7,280 nucleotides of DNA, taken from an uncultured Pseudomonadota bacterium (lineage in GTDB: Bacteria; Pseudomonadota; Gammaproteobacteria; Methylococcales; Methylomonadaceae). The position numbers were made by a program, and so were the translations under genes. Shown in pieces: positions 6,396 through 7,280 of the stretch; positions within the stretch are counted from its first letter, which is position 1, and every line of letters begins with the position of its first letter. The stretch lies in the NCBI GenBank assembly GCA_903931355.1, contig CAIZCB010000368.1:1-7280 (forward strand). Direction: 5' to 3'. The notes beneath the pieces are model-generated. The model worked only from the letters and a program-made list of their open reading frames with translations, was not told the DNA's origin and made no database searches.

Positions 6396-7280
6396 ATGCT
6401 AAAGATTTTGTTACGCTTACTGCTGACGCTGTTGTATCGGGTCAAGGTGGTAGGCTTGGAAAATTATCGACAAGCCGGCAAACGGGTGTTGATTATTGCC
6501 AATCACAACTCATTTCTCGACCCGCTAATTCTCGGCGTATTTCTACCCGACGACATTACTTTTGCGATCAATACCCATATTTCCCAACGCTGGTGGCTTA
6601 AACCGTTTTTAAGCCTGTCCAAAGTGTTTCCGATGGACCCTACCCATCCAATCTCATTAAAAGCCTTAATTCATCATCTACAAAACGACACCAAAACCGT
6701 GATCTTCCCCGAAGGCCGGATTACCACCACTGGCTCGTTGATGAAAGTCTATGATGGCACAGGCATGGTAGCCGATAAATCCGGCGCAACTATTCTGCCG
6801 ATTAGAATTGACGGCACCGAATACACACCGTTTTCAAAATTACGTCATGTCGTGCGTTTACGCTGGTTTCCGAAAATCACTCTGCATATTTTGCCGCCGA
6901 CCTTAATCGAAACCCACGGCGATGTCACCGGCAAAGCTCGCCGTAAACACAGCGGTCATATCCTCACCGACATCATGACCGAGATGATGTTTGCCACTAG
7001 CCATTATCGACAAACCATTTTTTCTGCTTTGTTGGAAGCGCGTCGGATTCATGGCGGTAAACACACGATTGCCGAAGACTTGGAACGCCAACCGATGAGT
7101 TATGACAGCTTAATCACCCGTAGCATCATCGTAGGCAAATTGATTAACCGCATCACCACCAGCGGCGAAAATGTCGGCGTGTTATTGCCGAATAGCTGCA
7201 AAACGTTGAATGTAGTGATTGGTTTACAGCTTTATCAACGTGTACCGGCGATGTTGAATTTTTCGATAGGCGCAGCTGGC
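6396..7280 (+). CDS. aas: Aas, lysophosphatidylethanolamine acyltransferase / acyl-ACP synthetase, N-terminal part
   Basis: Aas is an inner-membrane bifunctional enzyme that re-acylates 2-acyl-glycerophosphoethanolamine and loads fatty acids onto ACP as the acyl donor, recycling lysophospholipids. The frame is open from ATG 6396 to the right edge: 295 codons with no stop, against about 720 residues for E. coli Aas, so the gene is cut by the window. The visible part is a PlsC-type acyltransferase domain: hydrophobic N-terminus (MLKILLRLLLTLLYRV), catalytic NHNSFLD (HX4D, H37 and D42), the VFPMDPTHP segment (77-85), FPEGRITTTGSLMKVYDG (104-121) and ATILPIRIDG. The linker and the start of the AMP-binding domain follow (VGVLLPNSCKTLNVVIG). 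The match to E. coli Aas is continuous across this stretch. An acyltransferase without the ligase domain is not fully excluded, but residues beyond 240 already resemble the ligase half. It follows its own promoter and Shine-Dalgarno. Confidence 0.9.
   Translation, partial: MLKILLRLLLTLLYRVKVVGLENYRQAGKRVLIIANHNSFLDPLILGVFLPDDITFAINTHISQRWWLKPFLSLSKVFPMDPTHPISLKALIHHLQNDTKTVIFPEGRITTTGSLMKVYDGTGMVADKSGATILPIRIDGTEYTPFSKLRHVVRLRWFPKITLHILPPTLIETHGDVTGKARRKHSGHILTDIMTEMMFATSHYRQTIFSALLEARRIHGGKHTIAEDLERQPMSYDSLITRSIIVGKLINRITTSGENVGVLLPNSCKTLNVVIGLQLYQRVPAMLNFSIGAAG

Noticed and set aside
6353..6601. 82-codon + strand ORF over the start of aas
   Set aside because: It is in a different frame from aas, begins upstream of the AAGGAG site, and resembles nothing known. 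The frame starting at 6396 gives a clear Aas match.

Overview
The window most likely comes from a gammaproteobacterium, plausibly a methanotroph-type lineage (Methylococcales). This rests on the order hslU - DUF971 - ubiE - ubiJ - ubiB, proteins that read like E. coli and Pseudomonas orthologues, a moderate GC content (mid-40s percent by eye), and an intergenic palindromic repeat of a kind I associate from memory with such genomes. The phylum/class call is fairly secure; the order-level call is an inference. All genes are on the + strand.

Bases 1-4681 look like one transcription unit with gaps of -1 to 16 bases. It holds the C-terminal half of hslU (ATPase of the HslUV protease; the 5' part lies outside), a DUF971 protein, ubiE (the C-methyltransferase of ubiquinone and menaquinone synthesis), an Uma2-family nuclease-fold protein, ubiJ (SCP2-type lipid-binding accessory factor) and ubiB (atypical kinase/ATPase). 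Three genes are thus for quinone biosynthesis. The unusual member is the Uma2 gene, which separates ubiE from ubiJ and whose stop codon overlaps the ubiJ start.

Bases 4682-5055 hold no credible gene. Most of this stretch (about 4700-4965) is a composite palindromic element: a perfect 14-bp outer stem enclosing three small hairpins, then a perfect 13-bp hairpin followed by two mutually exclusive small stems. Hypothetical ORFs crossing it on both strands look spurious. A sigma70-like promoter and a strong Shine-Dalgarno for pgk follow.

Bases 5056-6228 are a complete phosphoglycerate kinase gene, apparently monocistronic, followed by a perfect 13-bp palindrome (6241-6270). That palindrome has a T-tract only when read on the minus strand. 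A good promoter (TTGAAC, 17 bases, TATAGT) and an AAGGAG Shine-Dalgarno then lead into aas, the inner-membrane lysophospholipid acyltransferase / acyl-ACP synthetase. Its first 295 codons run off the right edge of the window.

Most of the content is housekeeping. I see no previously undescribed system with confidence. The parts that merit a second look are the Uma2 insertion in the ubiquinone operon, the composite palindromic repeat, and the orientation of the hairpin after pgk.
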